DNA of 64,000 nucleotides, from NCBI GenBank assembly GCA_019119645.1, contig DWWR01000015.1:28164-92163 (forward strand), given 5' to 3'. The translations under genes and the position numbers were made by a program. The notes beneath the pieces are model-generated. The model was not told the DNA's origin. It saw only the letters and a list, made by a program, of their open reading frames with translations, and searched no databases. Source of the stretch: Anaerobutyricum faecale. GTDB lineage: Bacteria; Bacillota; Clostridia; Lachnospirales; Lachnospiraceae. Within the stretch, counting starts at the first letter, position 1, and each line of letters opens with the position of its first letter. This document shows, piece by piece, positions 1 to 11,000 of this stretch.

Positions 1-3000
1 TTTGATCAGATTTGTAAAATTAATCTCACCGTTTTCGTCTGTCTCCCACAAATCTTCCGAAGAATCAGAGCTTTTGGCGGAAATCTGTGTGATAACCACT
101 TCTCCGTTATCATCCAGCTCCATCCGTTCCAGTTTGAATTTGGCTCCTGCCAGCAGACTTCTTGTATCTGCATCCCGCTTTTCCAGGGAAATATGTCCGT
201 TGCTTCGCAGGGTTCCGGTCGGGTCATGCACCTGGATCGCCGCCTCATTTTCTTTCTGAATAGTGGAAATACCTTCGTAGGAGGCGTTGTTGCTGATGTT
301 GACAGTCCACCCGGACAGGACGTTGAACATGACATTGTAGGTGATCTGTACCTTTACATTGTCCGGGATTTCCAGGGAGAATCCCTGTTTTTCAGTGCTT
401 TTTACCACGTAGGCCGCTCCATCCGCGGAACAGGTTACCGTATCGGAAGGCACCGCGGTCACTGCAGTCTCATTGCCGTTTTCATCTGTGATGTAGTAAA
501 TGACCTGCAGGTCGTCTGTTTTAATCTCGGCGGCATTGTCCCGGTAGTAGATTTCTTCTTCGGTATATTCACCGCTGTCTTTCTGCTGGTAAATGGTCTG
601 ATTGTCGCTGTCTGTGACCTGCGTTACCGTCATGGCATCTGTAAATGTCATGGAAGTGGTATCTTCGGTCTGTCCCAGATCAAGACCTTCCGGATTGACA
701 ACCACCGTATACTGGGCATACGGCCAAAGCGACTGGTCGCTGCTGTTGCATGATTTACTGATCTTATTCATATCCAGGGAGGCCTGGGCGCTGACGTCCC
801 ACTGGTCACCGTCGAAGGTGAGGCTCGCCGTATTTTTAAAGGTCAGGGTCTCATCGGCATCCTCCGTGAGGATGGTCTCATAGTCCTCGATGGTGGTGAC
901 GATCTCAATACGGATGGCCGTATCCACCTGAATACCGCCCAGAGAAATCTTCACCTCTGTGTCGCCGGAAGCATCCGCAGCTTCGCTGCTCTCTCCGCTG
1001 TCTCCGTTCGCTCCTGTCACCGTCATGGTGATCCCCAGGTCATCCGGATCCATGCGGTTACCGTCTTTGTCCACAAGAAATGCGTCCTCAAAGCGAAGTC
1101 CTTCCGGAATAGTCTCGGTGATATCCGCATCCCCGTACATGGTGCCGCCCTGATTGACATTGAGGAACCAGGTGATGGTGCCGGCCTCCATTCCGTCTTC
1201 CGCCTCTTTATAGATCTTGCCCACTTCCTTGGAAATGTCCATGACCTTATGATAAGTGCAGGACGCCTGGCTGGTCGCCGTATGTTCGCCGCCGAGGCTG
1301 AACTGACAGTAATTATAATAATTTTTCGAGGTCTGACTGCTTCCCTCATTGATTATATTTTCGGTTCCCAGGGTAGTCTGATAGGTGATGAGAATCGGAT
1401 TGCCCTTGTTGACCACTTCTGTATCCTTTAGAAATGTGATGGTAAATCCTTTGTATCTCACATCATCGCCTTCCCCGGTCTTTCCGTCTCCCACAATATA
1501 ATAATCGGCGTCCGGATCCGAGGCATCCGTTCCTTTTTTCATGGTGTACACGCCATCCGTACTATCCGGATTATCGGCATCCTCATAGGTCAGAGTAATG
1601 GCGTCCAGCTGTTCCTGGGTCAGCCACATCACTTCTGTTCCCTGGGTCCAGTCAGTGTAGGTGCTGCCTTTCAGTACATTGACCGGAATGGTGCTCTGCC
1701 ACCGCGCCGTCCTGGACTGGATCTCATCCTGACCGGACAGGCATTTCTTTGTCACACTGGCCGACTCCTGGTTAGACCCCATCCAGTCCGCAGAATGCTG
1801 GCCCACAGGTCCTCCGATCCCGGCGTGGTTGGCCACTGTCGGCATAGTCATTTCGCCGGTCTGCTGTACCCGGTAGGTGAGAACAATCTTATAATTGCCG
1901 TCCCAGTACTGTGCATAATCGCTCCCGATATAGGTCAGCGCGCTGCTCTCTTCCGCTTTTTCCCGGCTCAGGGTCCACTCCTGCACACGGCGGTCCTGGC
2001 TATCGGTTCCGCTGTCTGTGATCGTTATACCATTTTCAAAGGACAGCACCTGGGTTTCCGTCGCTTCTTTCGCGCCCTGATAATAATAGCAGATAGTCAG
2101 ATCACCGGTATACTCAAAATCCCCCACCAGCTGGTCATGGATGTAATTGATGGCGCCGATGCCATAAGGAGCGCCGCCATTGACTGTCAGGGTAAATTCA
2201 ATGGTATCCTTATCCACATATTTCCCGCTCTTAGTGATCCACTGTTTGGTCGCCGTGGCCGTGGCTTCCGCCGTGGCGGTTTCCTCACCGTTGATCTGCA
2301 GAGACGCTGTGTTTTTGAGGGTGGCGGTCACAGAAGAACCCGTCGAGGTGTCCGCAGTCAGAATATTGTTGTCCACCTGGACCTTGTATTCCAGGATAAC
2401 ACTCTCCCCGGGGTTCAGGGTGCCGACATTCCAGGTGAAACTTTTATCCTCTGAATCGAGTTTAATGTTTTCTTCTTCTGAATCAAAAATGTACGTTTCT
2501 ACATATTTCTTCTGGGAAGCGCTGGCATACGTATCTTTCACCGTCACATTGCTGATGGCCGAATCATTGTTATCCGGCGCTGTCACCGTCAGACGGTAAT
2601 ATACATACAGCTTCCCGTCCTTTACCCAGAAACTCTGGCTGCTGTCTTTGCTGTCCGGAATGATATCTTTTGTGATATCAAGGGTATTTTTTATCGTACA
2701 CTGGCCAGAAGCGGCCCCCATGGATGTATCGCCGGAATACACTTCGGCGGTATTATCCACGGTTCCCTGCAGAGCCGCGTCATAGAGAGTATAACCAGAT
2801 TTTACTTTGAGATTATATTCAATGGTGCAGGTAGTGCCTGGAGCCATCTCTCCGATCACCCACCGTCCATTCTCCCAGGATGGTGTGATATCCTCCACCA
2901 CATGGCCATCAGCGTCGGTCACTGTAGCTTTTATGGAAGAAGAATCCACCTCCAGATAAGAGGAGGCACTGGTATTATTCAACCGAACGGTATCCTTCAC

Positions 3001-4617
3001 CGTCACATCGGTCATATTTACCGTGTTGTCCTCAGGGGCCCGAACGGTGATCGTATAAGGAATCGTTCCATCTTCATAATTGATTGCACCTTTCTGCTCT
3101 TTATTGATGGTGAGATTGCCGATTACTGCATCACTGCTTCCAAAAGGAATGTCCACGTCGCCGACATCGCCTCCAAAAGGAATACTCTGTGGATCATCCC
3201 ACCATTTTTCTGTGAAGGTGCCTTCAAAATGAAAACTTCCCACGGAAATTTTCCACTCATGGTCCTGCAGAAAATCTGTATCTGGTGTGATCGTCACCAG
3301 ACCCTTGTCGTCAATGGAATATGCGCCGATGATCTCGTTGGGACTGTCCGTATCATACATGGAAACATTTTTTTCCGAGATCACTGCAAACGCCTCCGGG
3401 AGCGTATAAAGAATCGTGCTGTTTTCGTCAAGCACAGCGTTTTCTCCCATCTCAAAAGAGACAATCACTGATACCTGCGTATCCTTTGGTATTTTGTTAC
3501 CCTCGTCGGCCGCCAGCCAGGCACTGACTTCATCCAGATCCATCCATCGGCCGTCAATGTACATTTCCATCTGTACTTTGGTTATTTTTCCTCCGGTGCC
3601 GTCCGTCCGGACCCCCTTATTGAGATCTACGCTGTCCGCTGCATTTTCCGGTGCAGAGCTGCCCGTAGTCCTGACTACGCCCACCGGAGAGAAACTGCTC
3701 TGGGTAAATGTCATGGAAGTAATTTTTCCGTTTCCATTGGTCTCCACATCATCGGTGACAATCTCAGCATTTCCGCTGTCATCTACATGGACCACATCCA
3801 GATTGAGAATCTTCCCGTCCGTGCTGCTCAATGCCGGATTCTTAAATTTCACCGTGACCTGTACGTCCCCGTTGTCTGGTTCCACGCGTTTTCCATCCTC
3901 CATAAAATAAATGTCATAGAAAACGTATTCCAGCGAGACGCCTGTTTTGTCTGCATCCAAATCATCGGAAAGCTGTTCTTTCACCGCTGATACCGCCTCA
4001 TTATAATTGTCGCTGCCCGGCGTCATGTAATCGGCGTGAAGCTCCGCATTTTCCGGGATGGAGTCTTTCTGCGCTGCCACAGCCTGCACAGTCACCCGGT
4101 CATCTTCATAAGTAAATGTAGTGCCAGCCTTTTTCTGCTGTGAGTTCTCCTGCCCGTCCGTTTGGTCAGATGCCCCATCAGAACTTTCGGCGGTTTCCTT
4201 ATTCCCATTGTCATCCGCCTGAGTACCAGTCTGTTCTTCATCCTCGCTCTGGCTGGCACTGTTCTGATCAGAGCCGCCATTCTGGCTGCTTCCGTCGTTT
4301 TGGCCGGAACCATTTTCCAGACTGCTTCCGTCGTTTTGGCCGGAACCGCTCTCCTGACTGCTTCCGCCCTGGACAGTGCTGCTACTCTGACTCTTGCTGT
4401 CTGTCTGACCGGTGCCATTCTGGCCGTTCCCGCCACTTTGATCGGTACCATTGCTCTGTGTCTGGCCGCCGTTTTGACCGTTTCCATCGCTTTGGTCCGT
4501 TCCTGCTGACTTTATCCCGGTTTTCACTGTGGTGCCGGCATCTGCCGCCATGCTATAAGTAAGCCCCGTATCCGGCAAAGTCTGAGAAATCAACAGTAAT
4601 GCCAGAATGACTGCCAT
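1..4617 (-). CDS. Large Cna-B/SpaA-type surface adhesin, 3' part outside window
   Basis: One minus-strand frame is open from about 4620 to the left edge, about 1539 codons, so the C-terminus is not visible. The N-terminus has a hydrophobic signal-peptide core (MAVILALLLISQTL), then a Gln/Asn/Ser/Gly-rich low-complexity stretch of roughly residues 30-130. Many beta-rich segments follow, of the kind found in isopeptide-forming fimbrial and adhesin proteins. The last visible segment (LEKRDADTRSLLAGAKFKL) matches the start of a SpaA/Cna-B prealbumin-like domain, whose Lys normally forms an intramolecular isopeptide bond. It probably acts as a cell-wall-anchored adhesin, but the sorting signal would lie outside the window. 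A strong Shine-Dalgarno serves ATG 4641, whose frame stops at a TAG (4629-4627) after four codons. The start given here is the next ATG (4617); GTG 4620 is equally possible. The gene may therefore be poorly translated or inactive. Confidence 0.8.
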   Translation of the reverse strand, partial: MAVILALLLISQTLPDTGLTYSMAADAGTTVKTGIKSAGTDQSDGNGQNGGQTQSNGTDQSGGNGQNGTGQTDSKSQSSSTVQGGSSQESGSGQNDGSSLENGSGQNDGSSQNGGSDQNSASQSEDEEQTGTQADDNGNKETAESSDGASDQTDGQENSQQKKAGTTFTYEDDRVTVQAVAAQKDSIPENAELHADYMTPGSDNYNEAVSAVKEQLSDDLDADKTGVSLEYVFYDIYFMEDGKRVEPDNGDVQVTVKFKNPALSSTDGKILNLDVVHVDDSGNAEIVTDDVETNGNGKITSMTFTQSSFSPVGVVRTTGSSAPENAADSVDLNKGVRTDGTGGKITKVQMEMYIDGRWMDLDEVSAWLAADEGNKIPKDTQVSVIVSFEMGENAVLDENSTILYTLPEAFAVISEKNVSMYDTDSPNEIIGAYSIDDKGLVTITPDTDFLQDHEWKISVGSFHFEGTFTEKWWDDPQSIPFGGDVGDVDIPFGSSDAVIGNLTINKEQKGAINYEDGTIPYTITVRAPEDNTVNMTDVTVKDTVRLNNTSASSYLEVDSSSIKATVTDADGHVVEDITPSWENGRWVIGEMAPGTTCTIEYNLKVKSGYTLYDAALQGTVDNTAEVYSGDTSMGAASGQCTIKNTLDITKDIIPDSKDSSQSFWVKDGKLYVYYRLTVTAPDNNDSAISNVTVKDTYASASQKKYVETYIFDSEEENIKLDSEDKSFTWNVGTLNPGESVILEYKVQVDNNILTADTSTGSSVTATLKNTASLQINGEETATAEATATATKQWITKSGKYVDKDTIEFTLTVNGGAPYGIGAINYIHDQLVGDFEYTGDLTICYYYQGAKEATETQVLSFENGITITDSGTDSQDRRVQEWTLSREKAEESSALTYIGSDYAQYWDGNYKIVLTYRVQQTGEMTMPTVANHAGIGGPVGQHSADWMGSNQESASVTKKCLSGQDEIQSRTARWQSTIPVNVLKGSTYTDWTQGTEVMWLTQEQLDAITLTYEDADNPDSTDGVYTMKKGTDASDPDADYYIVGDGKTGEGDDVRYKGFTITFLKDTEVVNKGNPILITYQTTLGTENIINEGSSQTSKNYYNYCQFSLGGEHTATSQASCTYHKVMDISKEVGKIYKEAEDGMEAGTITWFLNVNQGGTMYGDADITETIPEGLRFEDAFLVDKDGNRMDPDDLGITMTVTGANGDSGESSEAADASGDTEVKISLGGIQVDTAIRIEIVTTIEDYETILTEDADETLTFKNTASLTFDGDQWDVSAQASLDMNKISKSCNSSDQSLWPYAQYTVVVNPEGLDLGQTEDTTSMTFTDAMTVTQVTDSDNQTIYQQKDSGEYTEEEIYYRDNAAEIKTDDLQVIYYITDENGNETAVTAVPSDTVTCSADGAAYVVKSTEKQGFSLEIPDNVKVQITYNVMFNVLSGWTVNISNNASYEGISTIQKENEAAIQVHDPTGTLRSNGHISLEKRDADTRSLLAGAKFKLERMELDDNGEVVITQISAKSSDSSEDLWETDENGEINFTNLIK

Positions 4618-4667
4618 CACTTTTTTCTATACCCGCTTCATCCTGTCATCTCCTTTTCTGCAAGTAT

Positions 4668-4749
4668 GGGGATTTTCGCTTGTGCGGAAATCCCAAGTTT
4701 AAACAGCTGTTATCCATCTGTATTTATGCCAGAAAAATTGCATAAATAC
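4668..4749 (-). promoter_or_regulatory. Two hairpins in the adhesin leader
   Basis: A perfect 10-bp inverted repeat GTATTTATGC / GCATAAATAC (4749-4740 and 4729-4720) lies at the predicted transcript 5' end. A second imperfect hairpin (4694-4684 with 4679-4668) lies just upstream of the Shine-Dalgarno. The first could be an operator or an mRNA-stabilising 5' hairpin; the second could modulate ribosome access. Neither matches a c-di-GMP aptamer. Confidence 0.4.
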
Positions 4750-4758
4750 ACATTTTTA

Positions 4759-4787
4759 AATATAGATGAACCGTCCCTCATTTGCAA
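4759..4787 (-). promoter_or_regulatory. Promoter of the left-edge adhesin
   Basis: On the minus strand TTGCAA (4787-4782) and TATATT (4764-4759) are separated by exactly 17 bp. Transcription would start near 4752, giving a leader of about 110 nt before the adhesin start. Confidence 0.6.
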
Positions 4788-4888
4788 GAAAACTTCATAA
4801 TTATTCACATATTTTTCAACTATTTGTCATAATCATGATTTTTTTCACTCTTTTTTCACATATTTTTATTTTTTTATACAATTTATGT

Positions 4889-4928
4889 AGAAAAAATTAC
4901 CGGCCGCGGGTAGATTACCCGCAGCCGG
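4889..4928 (-). terminator. Rho-independent terminator after the 3220-aa gene
   Basis: On the minus strand a GC-rich stem (CCGGCTGCGGGTA paired with TACCCGCGGCCGG) is followed by TAATTTTTTC. It lies about 80 bp downstream of the stop codon at 5010. Confidence 0.8.
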
Positions 4929-5009
4929 CTTATTTCTCTGTCGTCTTTGTCCCGCTGTTTTTATTTACCGGATATATTCCGTCTAAAAGCAGTTCTTATC
5001 TGACAGCTC

Positions 5010-8000
5010 TTATTTTACAGTTACAGTGATCTTTTTGCTGACACCGTTTTGCGCGATAGCGTACACAACAGTTTTTCCTTTCTTCTTCGCCTTGATGACG
5101 CCTTTTTTGTTCACTGTCGCAATCTTTGTATCCTCTACAATGTAGCGGATCTTATCGCAATGCCATCTGCAGATTTTGTTCTGCGGAATGACAACAGAAG
5201 CTTTGATCTTCTTTTTCTTTCCTGCTTTTACAGAAACTTTCGCCTTCTGCACTTTCACCTTAACAGGATTCGCATATCTGCTGTCCCCTGAAGTCACGGC
5301 ATGCAGGATAGGGGTTGTGCTGAGAACCACTCTCTTTCCGTTCACAAGTTCAAATGCTTTGATCTGATATTTATACCAGGTATTGCTCCTGAGCTTCTTA
5401 TGTGTCCATGTGCTCCGGTTCGCGGAAACGACAGTCTTCACCTTTTTCACCGTCTTTTCTTTCTTCTTAGACGTGGTGTTACAGGTCTCCGCATAAATGA
5501 TATAACCGTCGGCTCCCTTCACTTTATTCCAGGATAAGCGGATTTTATTTCTTCCGGCTTTTAACGGTTTCGGCACGATTGGTTTCGGAAGCGCTTCGAT
5601 GCTCTCCGTATAGGTGTGTCCGCAACGGCTGCAGGTGTAGGTAATGACGCCCGCTTTCCGGGTTGTCGCTTCCTGTGTCACCTTACTGGTGTAAGTGTGT
5701 CCCAACGCTTTGATCACTTTACCTTTTGCCACAAGAGTTCCACAATCTTTACAGTAAGTATCGCCTGTGTATCCATCCTCTGTACAGGTCGCGTCTTTTG
5801 CACCCCGAATCTCCGTATTGGTATGTTCGGTCATGGCAAATTCTGCAGATATACGAATATCGCTTTCAATATTTTTCAGAGTGATCTCCGCCGCATTTCC
5901 GGAAGCTGTTCCGGCCTCTGCTGCATCTCCTCCCCATGCAGCCAGGCGGTAATGTTTCGCCGGTGCCGCCGTAAGAGTGATGCTGTCACCTTCCATGATA
6001 CGGCCGCCGTTTACAACGGCATTGCCTGCACTGTCACGGGCGGTGATGCTTCCGTTCTTTGCATTGTCGATGGTCAGCGTATAATAATTACCGGTCTCAA
6101 CCAGAAGTTTTATGTCTCTGGTTATATTGGAAACCGTCACATCCCAGCTTCCATCTTCATTTTTTGTGGACTTCAGGATGTTGGTTTCTGTCTGACTATT
6201 ACTTCTGAGTATCGCCGTCTCACCCGACTCCTCTTCCTCAGCAAGGCGGATATCTTTAATCCATTTGCCTTCCGCCGGAGTCACTGTCAGGGTAACGTCA
6301 CCGTTTTCACGAACTTTGTTGGTATAATCCTCTCCGCCTGCTTCGGCATCCGGCAGAGTATCCGGTATCCGTACAAGGTTACCGATGGTATAGTCAGGAC
6401 TTCCATCTGCATCGATATCATACTCTTTTGCCTCCGGAATCTCGTAAGCTTCAATATCTTTCAGAGTAACGGTAACCGTCGCACTCTTTTCCAGATTATC
6501 AAGCATCATTACATTATCCAGGCCATGGCTGCCGGCATCCGGATCGACGCTGCCATTTTCATAAGTGACGGTCCATGTATCAATCATTTTACCTTCCGGC
6601 GGAGTAATAGAGAAACGTACATTCTTGCCTCTTATTACCTGCACTCCCGTATTAACGGCTCCCACAGGCCGATAAGCTTCATAGTCATCTCCACTGCCTA
6701 CCGTCACCTCAGCGTCTGTCTCAGCAGCACCCTTCGGAATATCGAAACATACTGTCACAACTTCTGCGGTGGAGAATGTAGCGGTGATGCTTGTCGATTC
6801 CGTCACATCCTCAATGGTATAGGTGTCGGAGGTGCTTGCCTCTCCGTTCCATGCGGTAAAGAGACTGTATTCATTCTTCGGCGTTGCCGTCACGGATACT
6901 TTGCTGTGACGAGGCGCGCTGATTTTGCCGTCATTGAGGTTTACTTCCTTATCGTTGAGGAATACTTTCAGACTGCCCTCTCCTTTTCCATCTTGTCCTA
7001 TGGTGATATCATAAGAAGGAATCTTTTCAAACTTCACATAGACGGTAGTATTGTCTTCCAGTGCATCCAGTGTGTATTCGGTCTGCTCATATTTTGTTCC
7101 TTCAATCGGTTTTCCGTCTTCTTTATTCATCTCTTCTTCACTGGAATACCAGCCTTCCACAAGATAACCATCTTTTGGCACTGCCGTAAAGATAACCTTA
7201 TGATTGGAAGGAACAGAATCCCCGGAAGTAATCGCCTGCTGCGTTTCCAGTCCGGCTGTGGCCGTAACCGTTCCCATGGTTTCATCGTTGCTTTCAAAGG
7301 TCACCGTGCAATCCGATTTCTTTGCAAAAGCTGCCTTCACTGTGACATTGTTTTCCAGTTTCAGCGTCAACGGACTTGCAGTCAACTGCCCATCGGTCAC
7401 TTCCGCGCCGGTCACTGTCCAGCCTTTAAACTCCATACCCTTCTCAGGCGTTGCCGTGAAGGTCAGTTCTCTTCCTCCTCTTACCTGAGAGCCGCTTGTA
7501 ACTGCGGCATCGTCGGTCGTATTCTTCACTTCCACAGTGCCGCCCTCGGCAGACCATGTCACCGTATACGGCACACGGTCAAAGACTGCTTTTACATTGG
7601 TCAAACTGTCGGCCTCAACCGTCGTTTTGAAAGTATTGCCCTTCTCATTGGCTACCAGTTCATCATTGACCTTCCAGCCTGTGAGCTCGTAACCTTCGCT
7701 GGCCTGAGCTGTAAATGTAATGCTGGAATCCGCGGTCAACGTGTTGCCGGAATAGAATGCTTTCTGCGTCTGATTATTGAATGCTGTTACTGTTCCTCCG
7801 GCCACTTCTTTATCAAGCACACTTTCCGCGCCAAAGGTCAGTTTGTTACCAACCTGCTCCAGCTGCGCCACTACTCTAACCGGAGTCGTGTCCTCCGCTG
7901 TTATGGTATAGGCAAAGGTATCATTGGCTGTCTTGTCTGTACGGATATTCTCTGTAACTTCCGTTCCGTTTACAGACCATTTTCCTACTACATAACCTTT

Positions 8001-11000
8001 ATCCGGGGTAACCTTAAATGTCACCACAGAATCACGGTAAACACTCGTCAGAGTGCCACTTTCCACAGGGGTCGGTTCACCACCTGCCGGTTCCTTGTAG
8101 TCCTCATCACCCAGTCTGTCAACAGAAGCTGTCATCTTGCCATAGGTTCCGTCACCCAGGTCATGGAGACTGTATTCCACGTCAACGCAAGGAATAATGG
8201 TCTTGAAGGTAACTTCTACTGTAACATTCTCTTTGAAACCTTCGCTGCCCGGGATCACAGTCAGAAGGGTATCTGCACTGTTTTCAATAGCACTCTTTGT
8301 ATAGGTGATCGTTTCGCTGGCAGTTTCATCTGTGGCTTCCACGTCGCCCTCTTTTACAGTGATCGTATCAATCTCATAGCCTTTATCCGGAGAGATTGTC
8401 AGTTCAATCTCGTCTGTGCGGTACTTATCCAGGTAAGCTCCGCTGTCCAGTTCTTTACAGCTGATCTCACCGTTGACATTTTCATCGTCGGCTGTCGGCG
8501 AATAGGTCAGGGTCGGACGTTTCTCGACATGCAGGGTTACCCATGTTTCATTGGAAAGGCTGTTCAATGTCCATGTTGTCGCATCTTTGCCTTCCGCTAC
8601 GGTTGTTCCATCTCCACCGCCGGCTCCCTGTTTCAATGACCAGCTTGCCACCTGATACTGGGTTGGAAGATTCGTCTCAAATTCTACCGGAATATATGCA
8701 GTATAAGAATCTCCTGATTTGAGACTGACATCTGACCACGATGCAGTTATGATATTTTCTCCCGTTACAATCTTATTATCTTCATCGCGTACTTCAAAAT
8801 GAATCGGGTACGTTTTCTGTTCGGACACGAGAATCTCTATATGAAGATTATTCTGGACATTAGATACTACATAGGATGGCGTATTTCCAGATACAACTTC
8901 ATAAGAAGTATCGTCTGCATTATAGACTCTCCACTCGCGAACAATGCTGTTCGGTGCCAAATTTGCTTTAAATGTCACCTCCGAACCCTTCTTTGCCGTA
9001 CCATCACTGGTCAAACCTTCCACACTGATGCTGCTTCCAGTTGCCGGATTGCCACTGTCTGCTACGACCGAAGTGTTTACCGTATAAAATTCTTCTTCTT
9101 CAAATTCTACACTGACAATCACATCACTGTTCATATTTTCAATATCCAGCGTGTTCTTTGAATAAACTGAACCGTCTTCATTTTTCTGGGTATCAGATTC
9201 ACTACCTGCTTTTGAAATATTCCACTGTTTAACTACATAACCTTTTTCCGGTTCCGCAGTCAGACGAATACTCTTACCCGCCGGTACAATTTCCGGAGAT
9301 GTCAACGAAGTTTCAGCCACTTCTCCATTTTCCATGTACTGTGCTGTTATTGTTCCATTTGCTCCGGCAGAGAATGCCAGTTCATAAGAAGATGGAGTAA
9401 AGCTTACCTTTACTTCAATATTCTTTCTTATTGCAGAGACAACAAGCTGATTACCATTTATAGTGTAATCTTCTCCTTCCTTTAAAGCGACGCCTCCTGC
9501 TGAAACCGTCCATTTTTCCACCTGGAAGTTTTCATCCGGATATGCCACAAAGGTCAGCTTCGTTCCCTCCGTTACGGTTGTCCCGGAATTATACAGGCTC
9601 AGGTTGTCTCCGAAATAGCCGTAGATGCTTCCATTGGCACCAGCCTGATAATTTGCATAATATACGCCTGCCGCAATACTATACAGACCTTTTTGCAAGG
9701 TTGTGTCATACCTGGCAAGGAATTTTTGCACGCTGTCTGTATAAGAAATGTTTCCTTTTTCATCCGCCTCTTTTGTCTTATAACTTAGAGCAGTAATATA
9801 ATCACCTGCTCCGGAACTTTCTGTCAATTCCGGTGTTGATGAAATATCCACAATATCGCTATAAGGGAAATCATCTCTGTCTCCAGGCAGTATTGCAGTT
9901 TGCTCATCAGGTTCATAGCCTGTATACTGGACTTTTATTCCATCAACCGTTGGGATTTTCTCTTCACCTGCGTCACTGGATATCTCCAGTTTTGTCGGAG
10001 CCGTCATTGTAATCGGACGTTTTTGAACATTCAAAGATTTTGTTGCCTGTTTTCCGCTTTCCACAACCGTCGCTGTGAAAGTATGCGTTCCAGGAACTTC
10101 AGGAATATAAGATCCGTCTGGAATATCCTTTTCCTCAAGGACTCCATCCTTCATATATTCCACATGATAGTTAACTGCTGTACCCTGTGCTAAATCTTTT
10201 AAAACTACATTTCCGTCTTCTCCGACTTCGGTTTCTTTTACCGCCAGATCTATCGTATCACCATAGACGATATCACTGTTTTCACTTTCAATAACATATC
10301 CGGCGTCACTCTGTGGTCCGCTGACTGCATAATATGTCGCAGATCCGCTGGATGTATTCAACATACTATTACCGCTAAAGGTAGCAGTAATCGTATAATC
10401 TCCGGCTGTTTTCGGTGTCCAGGTTGCCGTTGCCGTTCCTTTTCCTGTCGTGTTCTCTGTCACGTTAGCAGAAACTGTCGTCACATCTCCGGTCTGATTA
10501 TTGAGAATCTGGAAGGTCACCTGTCCACTCACAGATTTTCCTTCACTTTCTGAAACTACCTCCGCAGTCAAAGTGACAGCGTCTCCATCTTTATAAGTGT
10601 ATGTAACCGATTGCTGTGTCTCTTCAACTTTTTCCGCTTCATCCGCAGGCTTCACGGTATAGGTTTCGTCTTCATCTGTCAGATTATCTGACTGTATCAG
10701 ATATATCTCAACCATTTGCGTTGTCGTTCCATCTCCATCTGGTACAGTAACTTCCTGATAGTAACGAACCGTTCCATTCCCATCTGTTGTCTGGTATACT
10801 TTCAGATTCGGATTGTTAAGTGCCTGCCATACTTGATAAGTTACTCCATCTTTTAATATGCTTCCTGGATCAGAAGAATAAAGCGCAGTAATCGTATATT
10901 CATTATCTTTATTCGTCCATGGTGTCATCTTACCATTAACAATCTGATAATAAGATTTATCTTCCTGGGAATCTTTTTTGGTATAAAGCATTAATGCTTC

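Noticed and set aside
4642..4888. Possible c-di-GMP riboswitch before the left-edge adhesin
   Set aside because: None of the GGCAAACC, GACGCAAAGCC or tetraloop-receptor elements is present.
5616..8639. 1007-codon open frame on the plus strand
   Set aside because: It lies wholly antisense to the 3220-aa gene. The long openness comes from the Thr/Val/Glu-rich codon pattern of the repeats; the translation is Cys/Arg/His-rich with no domain and no ribosome binding site.
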